From Alphaproteobacteria bacterium (GTDB taxonomy: Bacteria > Pseudomonadota > Alphaproteobacteria > Rhizobiales > Hyphomicrobiaceae): a stretch of 63,546 nt of DNA. The DNA lies in NCBI GenBank assembly GCA_019137195.1, contig JAGVSR010000013.1, positions 1 through 63,546 of the forward strand. Reading direction: 5' to 3'. Made by a program: the position numbers and the translations under genes. Positions 63,246-63,546 of this stretch are shown here, in pieces; position 1 is the first letter of the stretch, and each line of letters starts with the position of its first letter. The notes under the pieces were generated by a model, which worked only from the letters and a program-made list of their open reading frames with translations, was not told where the DNA came from and did not search any database.

Positions 63246-63546
63246 GCACCGGATTCGTCCGAAAGGCTGCGGCAGACCATCAATCGGCCAAATGCGAACG
63301 CGGCTCGGTGACTGAGATCACCAAGCCTCGGATTGGTAATTGGGTGGCGGCTGCACGTGTGCTGCGGCCAATTTGGCCCCGCGACGGCGCCTGTGGGCAG
63401 CAGGAAAGAGCTTTGCGCGTGATCGTCCGGTCTCGCAGCGCTGGAGTCTGCCGACGTGCGATCTACCTGTCGCGAACCTTTCCGAGGTGGCCCGCGCCCT
63501 CGGCTGCGTCTGCATCCTCGTCCGCGAGCTTGGGGCAGGCGTAGCC
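63246..63546. other. No confident gene at right edge
   Basis: About 300 bases remain. A plus-strand frame stays open from 63340 to the edge without a stop, with some protein-like composition toward the end (LSEVARALGCVCILVRELG). It has no good start codon or ribosome site here, and I do not annotate it. Confidence 0.3.

Noticed and set aside
63340-63546. Partial gene running off the right edge
   Set aside because: It is open without stop and partly protein-like, but has no start codon with a ribosome site and no family that I recognise.

Overview
The window is a gene-dense, high-GC stretch of bacterial chromosome. It most resembles an alphaproteobacterium of the order Hyphomicrobiales (Rhizobiales). 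The reasons are a PstA with a long N-terminal extension, a Porin_2-type outer-membrane porin, a DivL protein with tyrosine in place of the usual histidine, and the block ahcY-divL-tsaE/amgK-murU-addB-addA-trxA, which is typical of this group. I cannot name the genus. I saw no rRNA, tRNA, insertion sequence, prophage or CRISPR array, so this looks like ordinary chromosomal backbone plus several accessory redox and sulfur loci.

Layout. (1) 1-5390: the end of a phosphate operon (pstA, pstB, phoU, phoB), then a porin preceded by three Pho-box-like repeats in 11-bp register. (2) 5.5-10.2 kb: an EVE-domain protein and a divergent cell-envelope glycan locus (GtrA-like flippase, FAD oxidoreductase, GT-C membrane glycosyltransferase). 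(3) 10.3-15.8 kb: a Crp/Fnr regulator with a small membrane protein and a DUF442-type sulfurtransferase/phosphatase-like protein, then a divergent operon pairing an AstE/AspA-like zinc hydrolase with a PGM1-like ATP-grasp ligase, then a cytochrome c and a YkgJ-type cysteine-cluster protein. (4) 15.9-16.8 kb: rplU-rpmA with a clear promoter, a hairpin-rich leader and a terminator. (5) 16.8-20.2 kb: a multicopper oxidase with a SCO-cytochrome c fusion. (6) 20.5-25.5 kb: a short leader ORF coupled to trxB, zinc importer genes znuC-znuB, an acetyltransferase and ispG. (7) 25.7-34.8 kb: a divergent class A penicillin-binding protein, a PGDYG-like membrane protein, a stand-alone receiver, a hybrid histidine kinase and ubiB. 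(8) 34.8-38.7 kb, minus strand: DUF2147 and four-EF-hand secreted proteins, hisF, and a TadG-like von Willebrand protein. (9) 39-53 kb: ahcY, divL, tsaE-amgK fusion, murU, addB, addA, trxA. (10) 53.4-56.1 kb: a small secreted protein, then a DUF6394 membrane protein coupled to a K+ channel. (11) 56.1-63.2 kb, minus strand: a sulfide-response locus of a two-cysteine ArsR repressor, a DUF2892 membrane protein, sulfide:quinone oxidoreductase, an RND adaptor and pump, and a DUF3365 haem protein.

How the parts fit together. Two separate loci (10.3-11.8 kb and 56.1-63.2 kb) pair a cysteine-bearing or redox-type regulator with a DUF2892 membrane protein and sulfur enzymes. Together with the cytochromes, SCO protein and multicopper oxidase they suggest an organism that meets sulfide and metal or copper stress. 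The Pho boxes tie the porin to phosphate starvation. A palindrome upstream of ahcY fits control of the methionine cycle by a SahR-type repressor. The divL-to-trxA run links cell-cycle control, tRNA modification, cell-wall sugar recycling and recombination repair.

The strongest candidates for something not yet described are the AstE-like/PGM1-like operon, the sulfide-controlled RND pump with a nearly leaderless regulator transcript, the multicopper oxidase/SCO-cytochrome c pair, and the trxB leader ORF. All functions are inferred from sequence reading alone; no database search was run.
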